From assembly GCA_016716385.1 (NCBI GenBank), contig JADJWL010000003.1, forward strand, positions 62,001 through 126,000: a DNA stretch of 64,000 nucleotides. Reading direction: 5' to 3'. The position numbers and the translations under genes were made by a program. The notes under the pieces were generated by a model, which saw nothing but the letters and a program-made list of their open reading frames with translations, had not been told where the DNA came from and searched no databases. Source of the stretch: Bryobacterales bacterium. GTDB taxonomy: Bacteria > Acidobacteriota > Terriglobia > Bryobacterales > Bryobacteraceae. Every line of letters begins with the position of its first letter. Within the stretch, counting starts at the first letter, position 1. Shown here piece after piece: positions 44,370 through 52,009 of this stretch.

Positions 44370-45110
44370 TTACGCAGCACGGCGCCGGTTGCGCCGGATC
44401 TCCAGGAACGCTTTCAGCCGTGGAGCGAGCCGCGGAGCGCGGCGGCGGATGTTGTGGCAGCGGGTGCACGCCGCGGGCCGGGGGCTGGATGCTTCGGAAA
44501 TTGGGTTCGTTTTTGCAATTTCCGGTGATGGCGCAGGCTCTTCCCTGCCCGGCGGCTCGGGTTCGACGGACGAAATGGGTTCGATTTCGCGATTTTGTTG
44601 CAGCGGCATCTCCCGGCGGAGCATGCGGAGGGAACGGGCGATCTGGCGTTCGACGATGGCGGCGTGCTTCTGGAGGCGTTCCAGGATCCGGCTGCCGGAG
44701 GCGTCGGCGACCCAAGTGTCGGCCAGGACACGGCTGGCGATCTCGTCGTGCTCGGCGGGGTCGTCTGGGAGAGGCTGATTGCCCCAGAAGTTCTGCCAGG
44801 CCTCGTCGATTTGCGATTGAGCGATGGCGCACTCCATGCGGGCGATCCGCTGGCTGAGCCACAATTGGCGGGCGTAACGGGTGACGAGGATTTGCTGGTG
44901 AGCGGATTGCGGCTGGAAATCCTCGATCAGGCCGTCGAGGAGGGCCTGGAATTCGGCCGGGTCCTCGACGCCGGTGAGAACGAGGTGCCGGGAGAACAGT
45001 CCGGTGACGGCGGCATTGCACGACGACGCGGCCTTGCCTTCGGGGGTGCGGGGACCCGTGGAATTCTGAGCATTGCGACGATTGGCGGCGATTTGTTTTT
45101 CGGTTGCCAT
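44370..45110 (-). CDS. Hypothetical protein of the RRNAxxSTGPRTPEGK family
   Basis: 246 residues. It begins with a basic motif NRRNAQNSTGPRTPEGKA followed by SSCNAAVTGLFSRHLV, seen in a widespread and often multi-copy family of unknown function in Acidobacteriota and Planctomycetota (from memory of such proteins; not checked here). The centre is helical (ILVTRYARQLWLSQRIARMECAIAQSQIDEAW); the C-terminus is Pro- and Arg-rich and low in complexity. No catalytic motif is seen. It is convergent with fic at the left end of the accessory island. Confidence 0.6.
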   Translation of the reverse strand: MATEKQIAANRRNAQNSTGPRTPEGKAASSCNAAVTGLFSRHLVLTGVEDPAEFQALLDGLIEDFQPQSAHQQILVTRYARQLWLSQRIARMECAIAQSQIDEAWQNFWGNQPLPDDPAEHDEIASRVLADTWVADASGSRILERLQKHAAIVERQIARSLRMLRREMPLQQNREIEPISSVEPEPPGREEPAPSPEIAKTNPISEASSPRPAACTRCHNIRRRAPRLAPRLKAFLEIRRNRRRAA

Positions 45111-45525
45111 TGGGGGAGTCCTTTCAGTTGCAGGATGGCATGGGGGTGCAAGTGGACGGCTGCGGCGCCCGGCGATGCACCCGCGTGGCCGGCATCCTTA
45201 GTTTCCCCTGGCTCCCTTTCATAATCCCAACAATATCACGACATACTCAGAAATACAAAACAATTTCGAGTCCCGGAAATACCCGTGAGTTCCGGAAACA
45301 CGGCAACCGCATCCGCCCGCTGGCGCGGGGCGGCTATCGCAGTCGTTGATTTTACGCAGATCAATTGGTTCGATGGTGCGCTCGCTGCCTTTCCGGCTGT
45401 GGATCACGCGGCCCGGGGCGGATGGATATTGAGATGTTGATTACCACTAGCCTCCACGTTCCTAGCCTCTGGACCGCGTGACCGTTCCCGAGATGCGCAT
45501 TCTGGCCTTCTGGTATTATGAAGTT
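45111..45525. other. Gene-poor region with a HigB-like remnant
   Basis: No intact gene is seen. The stretch is locally AT-richer (45235-45290). At 45404-45450 it holds a degraded copy of the 3' end of a HigB-type toxin gene, described separately. Confidence 0.4.
45404..45450 (+). pseudogene. Remnant of a HigB-type toxin 3' end
   Basis: The stretch matches the last bases of the intact toxin gene at 46675-46959: GATATTGAGAT-GTTGATTACCACTAG corresponds to AATGTTGAGATTGTTGACTACCACTAA, with one base missing that breaks the frame. The preceding CGGCCCGGGGCGGATG resembles GCGCCGGGGCCGATG. Nothing upstream matches, so only the end survives. Confidence 0.45.
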
Positions 45526-45694
45526 ATGGCGACGAAGAAGATGACCTTCAGCGTACCGGAACACGCAGGTTCGGCCGGTCTGCGACGCCGCGTTGATTCG
45601 CGCCTGCGAGATCGCGAATCAGGATCCGGATGTGGCGGAAATCGAGAAGGAATTCGACGGGCTCGGTGACCAAGTGGCGGAACCATGGAAGTGA
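45526..45694 (+). pseudogene. Broken MazE-like antitoxin
   Basis: The first codons read MATKKMTFSVPEH, a usual antitoxin start. In another frame the 3' part reads ALIRACEIANQDPDVAEIEKEFDGLGDQVAEPWK and stops at TGA 45692-45694, overlapping the toxin start as in intact modules. The frames do not join and the middle is missing, so an internal deletion with a frameshift is inferred. TATTAT lies 6 bases before ATG and may be its -10. Confidence 0.6.
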
Positions 45695-46020
45695 CCCCGG
45701 AGCGCGGTGACATCTGGTGGGTAGCGCTGGATCCGACGCTCGGTTCGGAGATTCGCAAGACGCGTCCCTGCATTGTGATGTCGGTGAACGTGCTCAACGA
45801 AAGGAGGAGGACGGTGATCGTTGTCCCACTGTCGAGTTCGCCGAAGGCCAGCCCGCCGATTCTGATCCCGATTTCCTGTGGCGGCCAACCTGCCGTGGCG
45901 GTGAGTGACCAAATCCGAGCGGTGGCCAAGGAGCGCCTGCGCAGTCGAATTGGCGTCGTCACCATGGAAGAGATGGCGGCACTGGAGGACGGCCTGCGGC
46001 AGATCATGCAGCTCGGATAG
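45685..46020 (+). CDS. Type II toxin, PemK/MazF family endoribonuclease
   Basis: 111 residues with the MazF fold: RGDIWWVALDPTLGSEIRKTRPCIVMS, then TVIVVPLSSSPK, ILIPISCGG and a C-terminal DQIRAVAKERLRSRIG. MazF proteins cut mRNA at short motifs and are normally held in check by a partner antitoxin. Here the antitoxin gene directly upstream (overlapping by 10 bases) is broken, so the toxin is either silent, weak, or neutralised by another antitoxin. A 10-bp inverted repeat lies 63 bases after the stop. Confidence 0.85.
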   Translation: MEVTPERGDIWWVALDPTLGSEIRKTRPCIVMSVNVLNERRRTVIVVPLSSSPKASPPILIPISCGGQPAVAVSDQIRAVAKERLRSRIGVVTMEEMAALEDGLRQIMQLG

Positions 46021-46082
46021 GCGCGAGCCGATCGAATGGCCCGGGCAGGGAAAGCCGGTCCGGCGAAACGAAACTGGCGTGT

Positions 46083-46111
46083 CCTTTCGTTACTGGCAAG
46101 CTAACGAAAGG
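46083..46111. repeat. Inverted repeat CCTTTCGTTA / TAACGAAAGG
   Basis: Perfect 10-bp arms at 46083-46092 and 46102-46111 with a 9-base spacer, between the MazF-like toxin and the truncated TIR gene. The outer bases TGTC and GACA could add pairs after a two-base bulge. It could be a terminator for the toxin or an operator; there is no T-run. Confidence 0.45.
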
Positions 46112-46141
46112 ATGACACTGAGCGCGGAAGCTGGCGCCAAG

Positions 46142-46626
46142 GCCTCTGCTCTTCCACGACGCTCAAGAGCCGGTAACCGTGCTATCACTGAGTGGGAACA
46201 GTGAGCCACGGCCATGTCACAGCCCGGTGAGGAGCGGCGCGATTTCTTCATTTCGTTCAACTCGGCGGATCGCGCGTGGGCGGAGTGGATCGCGTTCGAG
46301 GTGGAGAAGGCGGGCTATCGAACGTACTTTCAGCATTGGGACTTCGCACCCGGCAGCAACTTTGTCCTGGAAATGCACCGGGCGGCCCGGCAGAGTGAAC
46401 GCACGATCGTCGTCCTCTCGCCCGATTACCTGAAGGCACTCTTCACGCAACCGGTCCCGCTGCGCGTGAAGGAGTGCCAGCCGGATGGCCTGCTCGCGGC
46501 GGTGGTCTACGAGAATCTTGTTGGTCTTGACGAAGAGGAAGCGTGCGCCGCTCTCCGGAAAGCCCTGAAGGCCTGGCAAGGCGGGCGAGCCAAGCCCGCC
46601 TCTGTCGCGTTCCCCGGTGGGGAGAA
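46142..46626 (+). repeat. Direct repeat copy 1 (TIR gene 5' region)
   Basis: Nearly identical to 47683-48217, but lacks 51 bases that encode 17 residues (EWAAALVQDPTGSRRTL). It includes about 70 bases upstream of the ATG, so the putative promoter or leader was also duplicated. Confidence 0.8.
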
Positions 46627-46660
46627 AACTTGTCTGTGTGACGTCACTCATATAACGTAA
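46214..46660 (+). CDS. Truncated TIR-domain protein (duplicate of the TIR-NACHT N-terminus)
   Basis: 148 residues almost identical to the first 160 of the TIR-NACHT protein: FFISFNSADRAWAEW, HWDFAPGSNFVLEMHRAARQSERTIVVLSPDYLKAL. The stretch from EWAAAL to GSRRTL is deleted in frame, and after PASVAFPGG the sequence runs into unrelated bases and stops. Loss of a helix from the TIR core makes catalytic activity doubtful. It could be non-functional or act as a decoy. Confidence 0.6.
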   Translation: MSQPGEERRDFFISFNSADRAWAEWIAFEVEKAGYRTYFQHWDFAPGSNFVLEMHRAARQSERTIVVLSPDYLKALFTQPVPLRVKECQPDGLLAAVVYENLVGLDEEEACAALRKALKAWQGGRAKPASVAFPGGEKTCLCDVTHIT

Positions 46661-46674
46661 TAGAAGTAACCTGG

Positions 46675-46959
46675 ATGATACGGAGTTACCGTGACCGGGA
46701 CACGCAGCGTCTTGCCAACGGCGAACGGGTCCGCCAGTGGGAGCCGTTTCGCAAGCAGGCCGAGAAGCGCCTGCGCATCCTCGACGCCGCGACGGCTCTC
46801 GCCGACCTGGCCGCGCTCAACTCCAATCGCCTTGAAGCGCTCAAGGGCGACCGGAAGGGGCGGTATTCGATCCGGATCAACGACCAGTGGCGTATCTGTT
46901 TTGAATGGCCCAGCGATGCGCCGGGGCCGATGAATGTTGAGATTGTTGACTACCACTAA
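46675..46959 (+). CDS. higB: HigB-type (RelE/ParE superfamily) toxin
   Basis: 94 residues with the HigB pattern: MIRSYRDRDTQRLANGERV, QWEPFRKQAEKRLRILDAATAL, LKGDRKGRYSIRINDQWRICFEW and a C-terminal NVEIVDYH. HigB cuts mRNA on the ribosome. It precedes its antitoxin HigA by 17 bases (toxin first, typical of hig). The module lies between two copies of the TIR 5' repeat. Confidence 0.9.
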   Translation: MIRSYRDRDTQRLANGERVRQWEPFRKQAEKRLRILDAATALADLAALNSNRLEALKGDRKGRYSIRINDQWRICFEWPSDAPGPMNVEIVDYH

Positions 46960-46976
46960 CCGAAAGGAGTCGACCA

Positions 46977-47282
46977 ATGGCACGCACACCCATCCATCCC
47001 GGCGAAATCCTCGCCGACGAACTGGGGGAGATCGGCCTCACGGCCAAAAAGCTCGCCGACGTGATCGAAGTGCCGCCCAACCGGCTCTACCAGATCCTCG
47101 CCGGCAAGCGGAACATGACGGCGGACACGTCCCTGCGCCTCGCGCAGTATTTCGGCACGTCGGCCGACTTCTGGATGAACCTCCAGAGCGCCTACGAGCT
47201 GGACCTAGCCCGCAAGGAAAGCGGCAAGGAGATCCAGCGCATCCCGCGCCGAAGCAAAGCCGAGCCGCGGCCTGCGGCATGA
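46977..47282 (+). CDS. higA: HigA-type XRE antitoxin
   Basis: 101 residues with HPGEILADELGEIGLTAKKLADVIEVPPNRLYQILAGKRNMTADTSLRLAQYFGTSADFWMNLQ in shortened form: HPGEIL, a helix-turn-helix around LTAKKLADVI and FGTSADFWMNLQSAYEL. These are characteristic of HigA. It binds HigB and represses the operon. AAAGGAG lies before the ATG. Confidence 0.9.
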   Translation: MARTPIHPGEILADELGEIGLTAKKLADVIEVPPNRLYQILAGKRNMTADTSLRLAQYFGTSADFWMNLQSAYELDLARKESGKEIQRIPRRSKAEPRPAA

Positions 47283-47340
47283 AGAAGGAAGAAGGCGCAG
47301 TGGCTCTACATCCGAATTTCCCATCATCGCCCTACGAGTT

Positions 47341-47586
47341 GGGACCCTGGACCGGCCAGCCGCCTCGGTTGTGCGGGTCTTCGAGCACATGCAGCGCAAC
47401 CCGATTGTCTCAATCCCGGCGACGGCACGGAAGACTGGCCTCTCCGCACCCACGGTCGCGAAATCGCTGGAGCACATGCGCCGACTTGGCATGCTGCACG
47501 AGATCACCGGGCGGCCGCGGCACCGGTTGTTCGTCTATGACGCTTACCTGGCGATCCTGAACGAGGGGACGGAGCCGATCCGATGA
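47341..47586 (+). pseudogene. Remnant of a Fic-family C-terminal winged-helix
   Basis: The reading VVRVFEHMQRNPIVSIPATARKTGL, then SAPTVAKSLEHMRRLGMLHEITGRPRHRLFVYDAYLAILNEG, is typical of the C-terminal DNA-binding part of Fic/DOC proteins. No Fic catalytic motif lies upstream; HigA ends at 47282. It is thus the tail of a lost gene. The sequence does not match the intact fic at 43103 closely. Confidence 0.55.
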
Positions 47587-47682
47587 GTCCTCGACTCGAC
47601 ACTGCCGGCACGCCACAGGGGCGAAAGTGTGTCGATCTTTTGGGCGGGTAGGTCCATCAAGAGCCGCACAGTGACAGCCAAC

Positions 47683-48217
47683 GCCTCTGCTTGTCCGGCG
47701 ACGCTCAAGAGCCGGTAACCGTGCTATCACTGAGTGGGAACAGTGAGCCACGGCCATGTCAAAGCCCGGTGAGGAGCGGCGCGATTTCTTCATTTCGTTC
47801 AACTCGGCGGATCGCGCGTGGGCGGAGTGGATCGCGTTCGAGGTGGAGAAGGCGGGCTATCGAACGTACTTTCAGCATTGGGACTTCGCACCCGGCAGCA
47901 ACTTTGTCGTGGAAATGCACCGGGCGGCCCGGCAGAGTGAACGCACGATCGTCGTCCTCTCGGCCGATTACCTGAAGGCACTCTTCACGCAACCGGAATG
48001 GGCGGCCGCTCTGGTTCAGGATCCGACCGGATCGCGGCGAACGCTGGTCCCGCTGCGCGTGAAGGAGTGCCAGCCGGATGGCCTGCTCGCGGCGGTGGTC
48101 TACGAAAATCTTGTTGGTCTTGACGAAGCGGAAGCGCGCGCCGCTCTCCGGAAAGCCCTGGACGCCTGTCAAGGCGGGCGAGCCAAGCCCGCCTCTGTCG
48201 CGTTCCCCGGTTGGGAG
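47683..48217 (+). repeat. Direct repeat copy 2 (TIR gene 5' region)
   Basis: The longer copy of the repeat at 46142-46626. The two copies flank higBA and the Fic remnant and lie about 1.54 kb apart. Recombination between them would delete that module and restore a single TIR start. Confidence 0.8.
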
Positions 48218-50275
48218 GAACGTAAGCCATTCCCGGGCAGAACTGCAGGTCCCGATGCCCCGCCGCCGGACTTGCGAAATCGCGCGGTGGCGCTTCTGGA
48301 AGCGTTCTTTCTGCACGACGGAGAACGGGCACGGCAAACTGTCCTCGGGCAGGCGTTTGGCGCGTGCCCGCGCAATCCGGCGCGGGACATCGAATGGGGC
48401 GGCTCCGCGGCTGTCTTCGCCAGCCACGCGGTGGACACGCTGCTTTCGTTCGGCTGTGCCGAGCGCGGGAAACATGCTCTGTCGCTGCTTCTCGAAACCA
48501 TGGCAACGATCCGGGGCAGGCAGATGCACCCGGACTATGCCGAACTCCCGCCCCTGCTGGATGCGGGCTGCCGCCTGCCCACGCGCGCGGAAGAGGTGCA
48601 GTCCCTGAGCCGCCTCATCGGGGAGATCGAGGCTCGGGCCAACCGCTACTCCCCGCTCGGCAGCAGCCGCCGCAGGACCGCTCCCGGGGCAGAGCGTGCC
48701 CTCCCCCTGGGGCTGGAGCACGACCCAAGCTTCGAAGTCCTGCGGCACCGGCGCCGGCAGAAGATGCGGCTTGACGCGGAAGCTGCGGTGGAAGTCCGCG
48801 AGTATTCGGATACGCGCACCGCGTTTCAGGACGTGGCCCGGGCCATGCTGCTCGGCAAGCCGGGTTCGGGCAAGAGCACCACGCTCCGGAGACACGCTCT
48901 CGATCTCGCGAACCAGGCGCACGCCGATGTCCGCTGCCCCGTCCCCATGATGGTGGACCTGGGCAATTGGACGGCCGAGACCCCGTTCCAGGAATTTCTC
49001 TCGAAGCAGATCCCGGAGATCGGATGGGGCGTAGCGGCCCTGGGCAGAGCGAAGCGGCTGGTCCTGTTGCTCGACGGCATGAACGAAATGCCCACAGCGC
49101 TGCGGGCGGAGAAGACGCAGGAGATTGCCCAGTTCCTGAAGGAGCTTCCTGCAGAAACTCCGGTGGTGATCTCCTGCCGGGCGGAGGACTATGAACACCA
49201 CGCGGAACTCGAGTTGGACACGCTCACGCTGGAACCGCTTACCCCGGAGCGCGTCCGCACGGCAGCCCGGCACTGGGCCGGGGACGCCGAGGTCGGGGAC
49301 CGCTTCTTCTGGGAACTTGCCGGCGATCCGCGGCTGGCGGAAGCGCTGGCCCGGTGGGAAGCGGCGGGTTTGGAGGAGGAGGCGTTCTGGCGCGGCCCTC
49401 ATAATCGGGATCACGATGTAGCCGTCAAGGTGGGATGGCAGCATTACAAACTCTGGCGTCAGCATCGATCCGACCCACGCAACCTGCTGGAGCTGGCCAG
49501 CAACCCGTTCATGTTCACGATGCTGTTCATGATCTGGTGGGAGAGCCGGGGAGCACTCCCCAGGAATCGTTCCGACCTCTTCTCCGGTTTCGTGGATGCG
49601 CTACTTCATCGCGAACACCTGATGGAGAAAAACCCGGGATCGCAGGAATGGAGACGCACCGCAGACGGGCAGCGACTGGTCGACGGGCTTCAGAACCTGG
49701 CGTGGGCCATGCAGCGGACGCGCGTTGAGGCGCGACCTTCGGAAGGCGGCGACTTTGGCGTGCTGACGGTCGTGAGCCGCGAATCCGCTGTGGCGGCTCT
49801 GGGAGACCCTGCGCTGCTGAAGAAGGCTGTGGACGGCACCTTCCTCGATGGAACGGCTGAGCTGCGGTTTCGCCATCAGCTCTTGCAGGAGTACTTCACG
49901 GCTCTGGCGCTGAAACAGCAAATGCCGCGCGTCGATGAGCTTTGGTTGGCCGGGCGGTGGTGGGAACGCAGCGGCTGGGAGGAAGCGGCGGTCCTGCTGG
50001 CGGGGTCCTATTCCGAGGATTGTACGGAAGTGATCCGCTGGCTGCGGGATGCGCAGCCGGAGGTGGCGGCGAAGTGCTATCTGGAGTCGGGCGCAGAGGC
50101 GCCGGACAAGGCGGCGTTGCTGCGGGAGCTCAAGCAGGCGTGGATGCCGCGACTGACGGACCCGAAGCGGGGAACCCCAGCCGGAGGGGCGAGCCGCGGT
50201 GGGGCGGGCGCTGGGGCGTCTGGGACTGGACGATCGCAAGGGCGTGGGCGTGAAGGACGGGGTGCCCGACATTGA
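47756..50275 (+). CDS. TIR-NACHT NTPase (N-terminal part of a TIR-NACHT-FGE protein)
   Basis: 839 residues. A TIR domain (about 8-140: FFISFNSADRAWAEW, HWDFAPGSNFVVEMH with a candidate catalytic Glu) would hydrolyse NAD+ when activated. A linker leads to a NACHT NTPase with Walker A GKPGSGKS (367-374), Walker B LVLLLDGMNEMP and a helical C-terminal part. The frame is lost near 50169-50172 (GGGG): the last 36 codons are out of frame, while the other frame continues in EPQPEGRAAVGRALGRLG into an FGE-sulfatase domain. One G fewer would give a single protein of about 1073 residues. The start repeats the truncated TIR gene's start. It is probably an antiphage or self-death STAND protein. Confidence 0.85.
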   Translation: MSKPGEERRDFFISFNSADRAWAEWIAFEVEKAGYRTYFQHWDFAPGSNFVVEMHRAARQSERTIVVLSADYLKALFTQPEWAAALVQDPTGSRRTLVPLRVKECQPDGLLAAVVYENLVGLDEAEARAALRKALDACQGGRAKPASVAFPGWEERKPFPGRTAGPDAPPPDLRNRAVALLEAFFLHDGERARQTVLGQAFGACPRNPARDIEWGGSAAVFASHAVDTLLSFGCAERGKHALSLLLETMATIRGRQMHPDYAELPPLLDAGCRLPTRAEEVQSLSRLIGEIEARANRYSPLGSSRRRTAPGAERALPLGLEHDPSFEVLRHRRRQKMRLDAEAAVEVREYSDTRTAFQDVARAMLLGKPGSGKSTTLRRHALDLANQAHADVRCPVPMMVDLGNWTAETPFQEFLSKQIPEIGWGVAALGRAKRLVLLLDGMNEMPTALRAEKTQEIAQFLKELPAETPVVISCRAEDYEHHAELELDTLTLEPLTPERVRTAARHWAGDAEVGDRFFWELAGDPRLAEALARWEAAGLEEEAFWRGPHNRDHDVAVKVGWQHYKLWRQHRSDPRNLLELASNPFMFTMLFMIWWESRGALPRNRSDLFSGFVDALLHREHLMEKNPGSQEWRRTADGQRLVDGLQNLAWAMQRTRVEARPSEGGDFGVLTVVSRESAVAALGDPALLKKAVDGTFLDGTAELRFRHQLLQEYFTALALKQQMPRVDELWLAGRWWERSGWEEAAVLLAGSYSEDCTEVIRWLRDAQPEVAAKCYLESGAEAPDKAALLRELKQAWMPRLTDPKRGTPAGGASRGGAGAGASGTGRSQGRGREGRGARH

Positions 50276-50975
50276 CTGGGTCCGGATCCAGGGCGGCGCA
50301 TTCGTGTACCAGGAGGGCGAACGCCGGACCATCGAGACATTTCACATGGCCCGGTATCCGGTGACGAACGCCCAATATCAGGCCTTTCTGGACGCGCCGG
50401 ACTATTGGAATGACCAGTGGTGGAAGGGCCTCGGCGACCCGCAACGGAATCCGGAACCGCCTCGCTGGAGTGAGCCGAATCATCCCCGCGAGACAGTGAG
50501 CTGGCATGAAGCGATGGCGTTCTGCGCCTGGCTCTCCGCAAAGGTTCGCTACACGGTGACGCTCCCGACAGAGTGGCAGTGGGAGCGGGCGGCGCGGGGG
50601 CGGGATGGGCGCACTTACCCATGGGGCGACGAGTACCGCCCCGGCCATGCCAATATCAGCGAAACCCGGCCCAAGGCCGGTCCCCACTTCCTGGGCCGGA
50701 CCAGTCCCGTGGGCATCTACCCGATGGGCGCACCGTCCCGACCCGAGGATGTTGAAGATCTGAGTGGCAACGTTTGGGAATGGTGCCTCAATGAATACAA
50801 GAAACGGAAACGCCTCCAGCGTGGGGGAGTCGAAGCCCGGGTGCTTCGCGGCGGGTCCTGGCTCTACCTTCAGGGGAACGCGCGCGCGGGGTATCGCAGC
50901 GACGGCCGTCCGGGTAGCCGGAACAGCAGCATCGGTTTTCGGGTGGTGTGTTCGGTCCCATCCACTGGACTCTGA
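50199..50975 (+). CDS. FGE-sulfatase (formylglycine-generating-enzyme-like) domain, likely frameshifted C-terminus of the TIR-NACHT protein
   Basis: 258 residues from GTG 50199; overlaps the TIR-NACHT ORF in another frame. FGE/SUMF1 features: WVRIQGGAFVYQ, FHMARYPVTNAQYQAFL, ETVSWHEAMAFCAWLS, VTLPTEWQWERAARG, TYPWGDEY, DLSGNVWEWC and ARVLRGGSW...IGFRVVCS. In conflict proteins this C-type-lectin-like fold serves as a ligand-sensing domain, not as a sulfatase-maturing enzyme. Its 3' end carries a DGR-like variable region (50835-50954). Whether it is made alone or by fusion is not known. Confidence 0.8.
   Translation: MGRALGRLGLDDRKGVGVKDGVPDIDWVRIQGGAFVYQEGERRTIETFHMARYPVTNAQYQAFLDAPDYWNDQWWKGLGDPQRNPEPPRWSEPNHPRETVSWHEAMAFCAWLSAKVRYTVTLPTEWQWERAARGRDGRTYPWGDEYRPGHANISETRPKAGPHFLGRTSPVGIYPMGAPSRPEDVEDLSGNVWEWCLNEYKKRKRLQRGGVEARVLRGGSWLYLQGNARAGYRSDGRPGSRNSSIGFRVVCSVPSTGL
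50835..50954 (+). repeat. DGR-like variable region VR1 in the FGE domain
   Basis: 120 bases (40 codons). The first 27 and last 24 bases are identical to VR2 (56956-57075, minus strand). The core 69 bases differ at 24 positions, all in codon positions 1 or 2. The core codons of VR1 (LYLQGN-RA-G-RSDGRPGSRNSS) and VR2 (SVDLES-CA-E-RNGFHPVDRLDG) are compatible with AAC/AAT-type template codons. The fixed end TCGGTTTTCGGGTGGTG is G/T-rich, unlike the core. Confidence 0.75.
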
Positions 50976-51011
50976 AGCGCTGATCACTGACCGCCGGAGT
51001 GCTGTTCACTG

Positions 51012-51034
51012 GTGACCGCGCGAAGCGCGGTCAC
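51012..51034. repeat. Hairpin downstream of VR1
   Basis: GTGACCGCGC-GAA-GCGCGGTCAC, a perfect 10-bp stem with a three-base loop, 57 bases after VR1. GCGAAGC is known as an unusually stable mini-hairpin. A similar hairpin lies 57 bases after VR2. Hairpins just past the variable region are needed for target recognition in the Bordetella phage DGR. Confidence 0.65.
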
Positions 51035-51102
51035 GGGATTCACCCGGAGGGGTTCGCTATGCTAAGAGGCGCCGCCGCAACCGGCGGGGCGTCCCGGCAG
51101 TC

Positions 51103-51132
51103 ACCCGGGTGCTTCGCGGCTGGTCCTGGAAC
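51103..51132 (+). repeat. Third partial copy of the VR left flank
   Basis: CCCGGGTGCTTCGCGGC-T-GGTCCTGGAAC matches the first 27 bases of VR1/VR2 with two differences (A for G at the first base and one T for G), then AAC. After that the match stops. It could be a truncated old VR or part of a template repeat; AAC after TGG is the codon expected in a template. Confidence 0.45.
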
Positions 51133-52009
51133 GGCCAGGCGCCTGTTCGAAGTGGTCGCGGCCGACTATCCGCGGTTCAGCGAAGCCCACTAGGCTCTGG
51201 ACCAGATGCGCTCGTCTGCGGGGACGAACACACTTCTCGAAGTGGGCGACCGTTCGGCCAAAGCGTCGTACAACACGGCGCTGTCGTTGCAGGACACGGC
51301 CAACTTGCGGAAGCCGCCTGCGTCGCCCGCACAGCGCTCAAGGAGCGCCCGAACCTGATGGCGCCATCGAACGACTCGGGCACATCGCCCTGAAGCAGGG
51401 CGCGAATACGACGCCCGCACCCGCTTCCGCAGCGCCCACCAAGCGGGTCCGGCCTTGGTGGAGCGCCAAGCTGTGGGGTTAGGGCGACCGGCGAGGTCGT
51501 GATCGGCGCAGGTCTGGCTCGCTTATTGGGGGACGGCTACGCCGTCGTGACGGCCTCAACTTGGTGATGTACAATCGCGTATCAAGGTCGGAAGGGCGCG
51601 GGATCGCAGCCCGTTTGACGGTCTGTGGACGGGCGATCACCAGGCACAGCAGGATTAGGCCGACCAAGGTCGCTTATATACATGTCAGCCTGTCTAGAGA
51701 CGAGAGCTAGTAGCCGGAGGAGAGGCCACCACGCCTCAGTTGGAGCCACGTACCGCTTGGGCAGGAGACGCCGAGTAATGAGCGAAAGGACGACCGCCGA
51801 GGACGCGAAGCCCCAGTGCGGGACCCTTGGCGGGCATGACTCAGGAGAGAGTTGTGAGCGAGCCTGGCGTTTCCTCCTCTACTCTATCGACGATGTGCTG
51901 ATGGGAAACCGCCGGCGGGACGCCATTGCTTGGCGGGGCGACTAGTGGTTGAGTTTGGCGAGCGCTCCCAGCAGTTGTTCGGCATCCCTGCGACGGTTAG
52001 GCATAGAGC
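51133..52009. other. Gene-poor region after the FGE gene
   Basis: No gene recognised in about 880 bases. Short open frames (for example 51177-51420) have no supported product. GTTAGGC occurs near 51999, just before the symporter start. Confidence 0.4.

Noticed and set aside
45219..45407. Minus-strand 62-residue frame (MIHSRKGSERTIEPIDL...)
   Set aside because: No ribosome binding site or recognised family; it overlaps the degraded HigB region.
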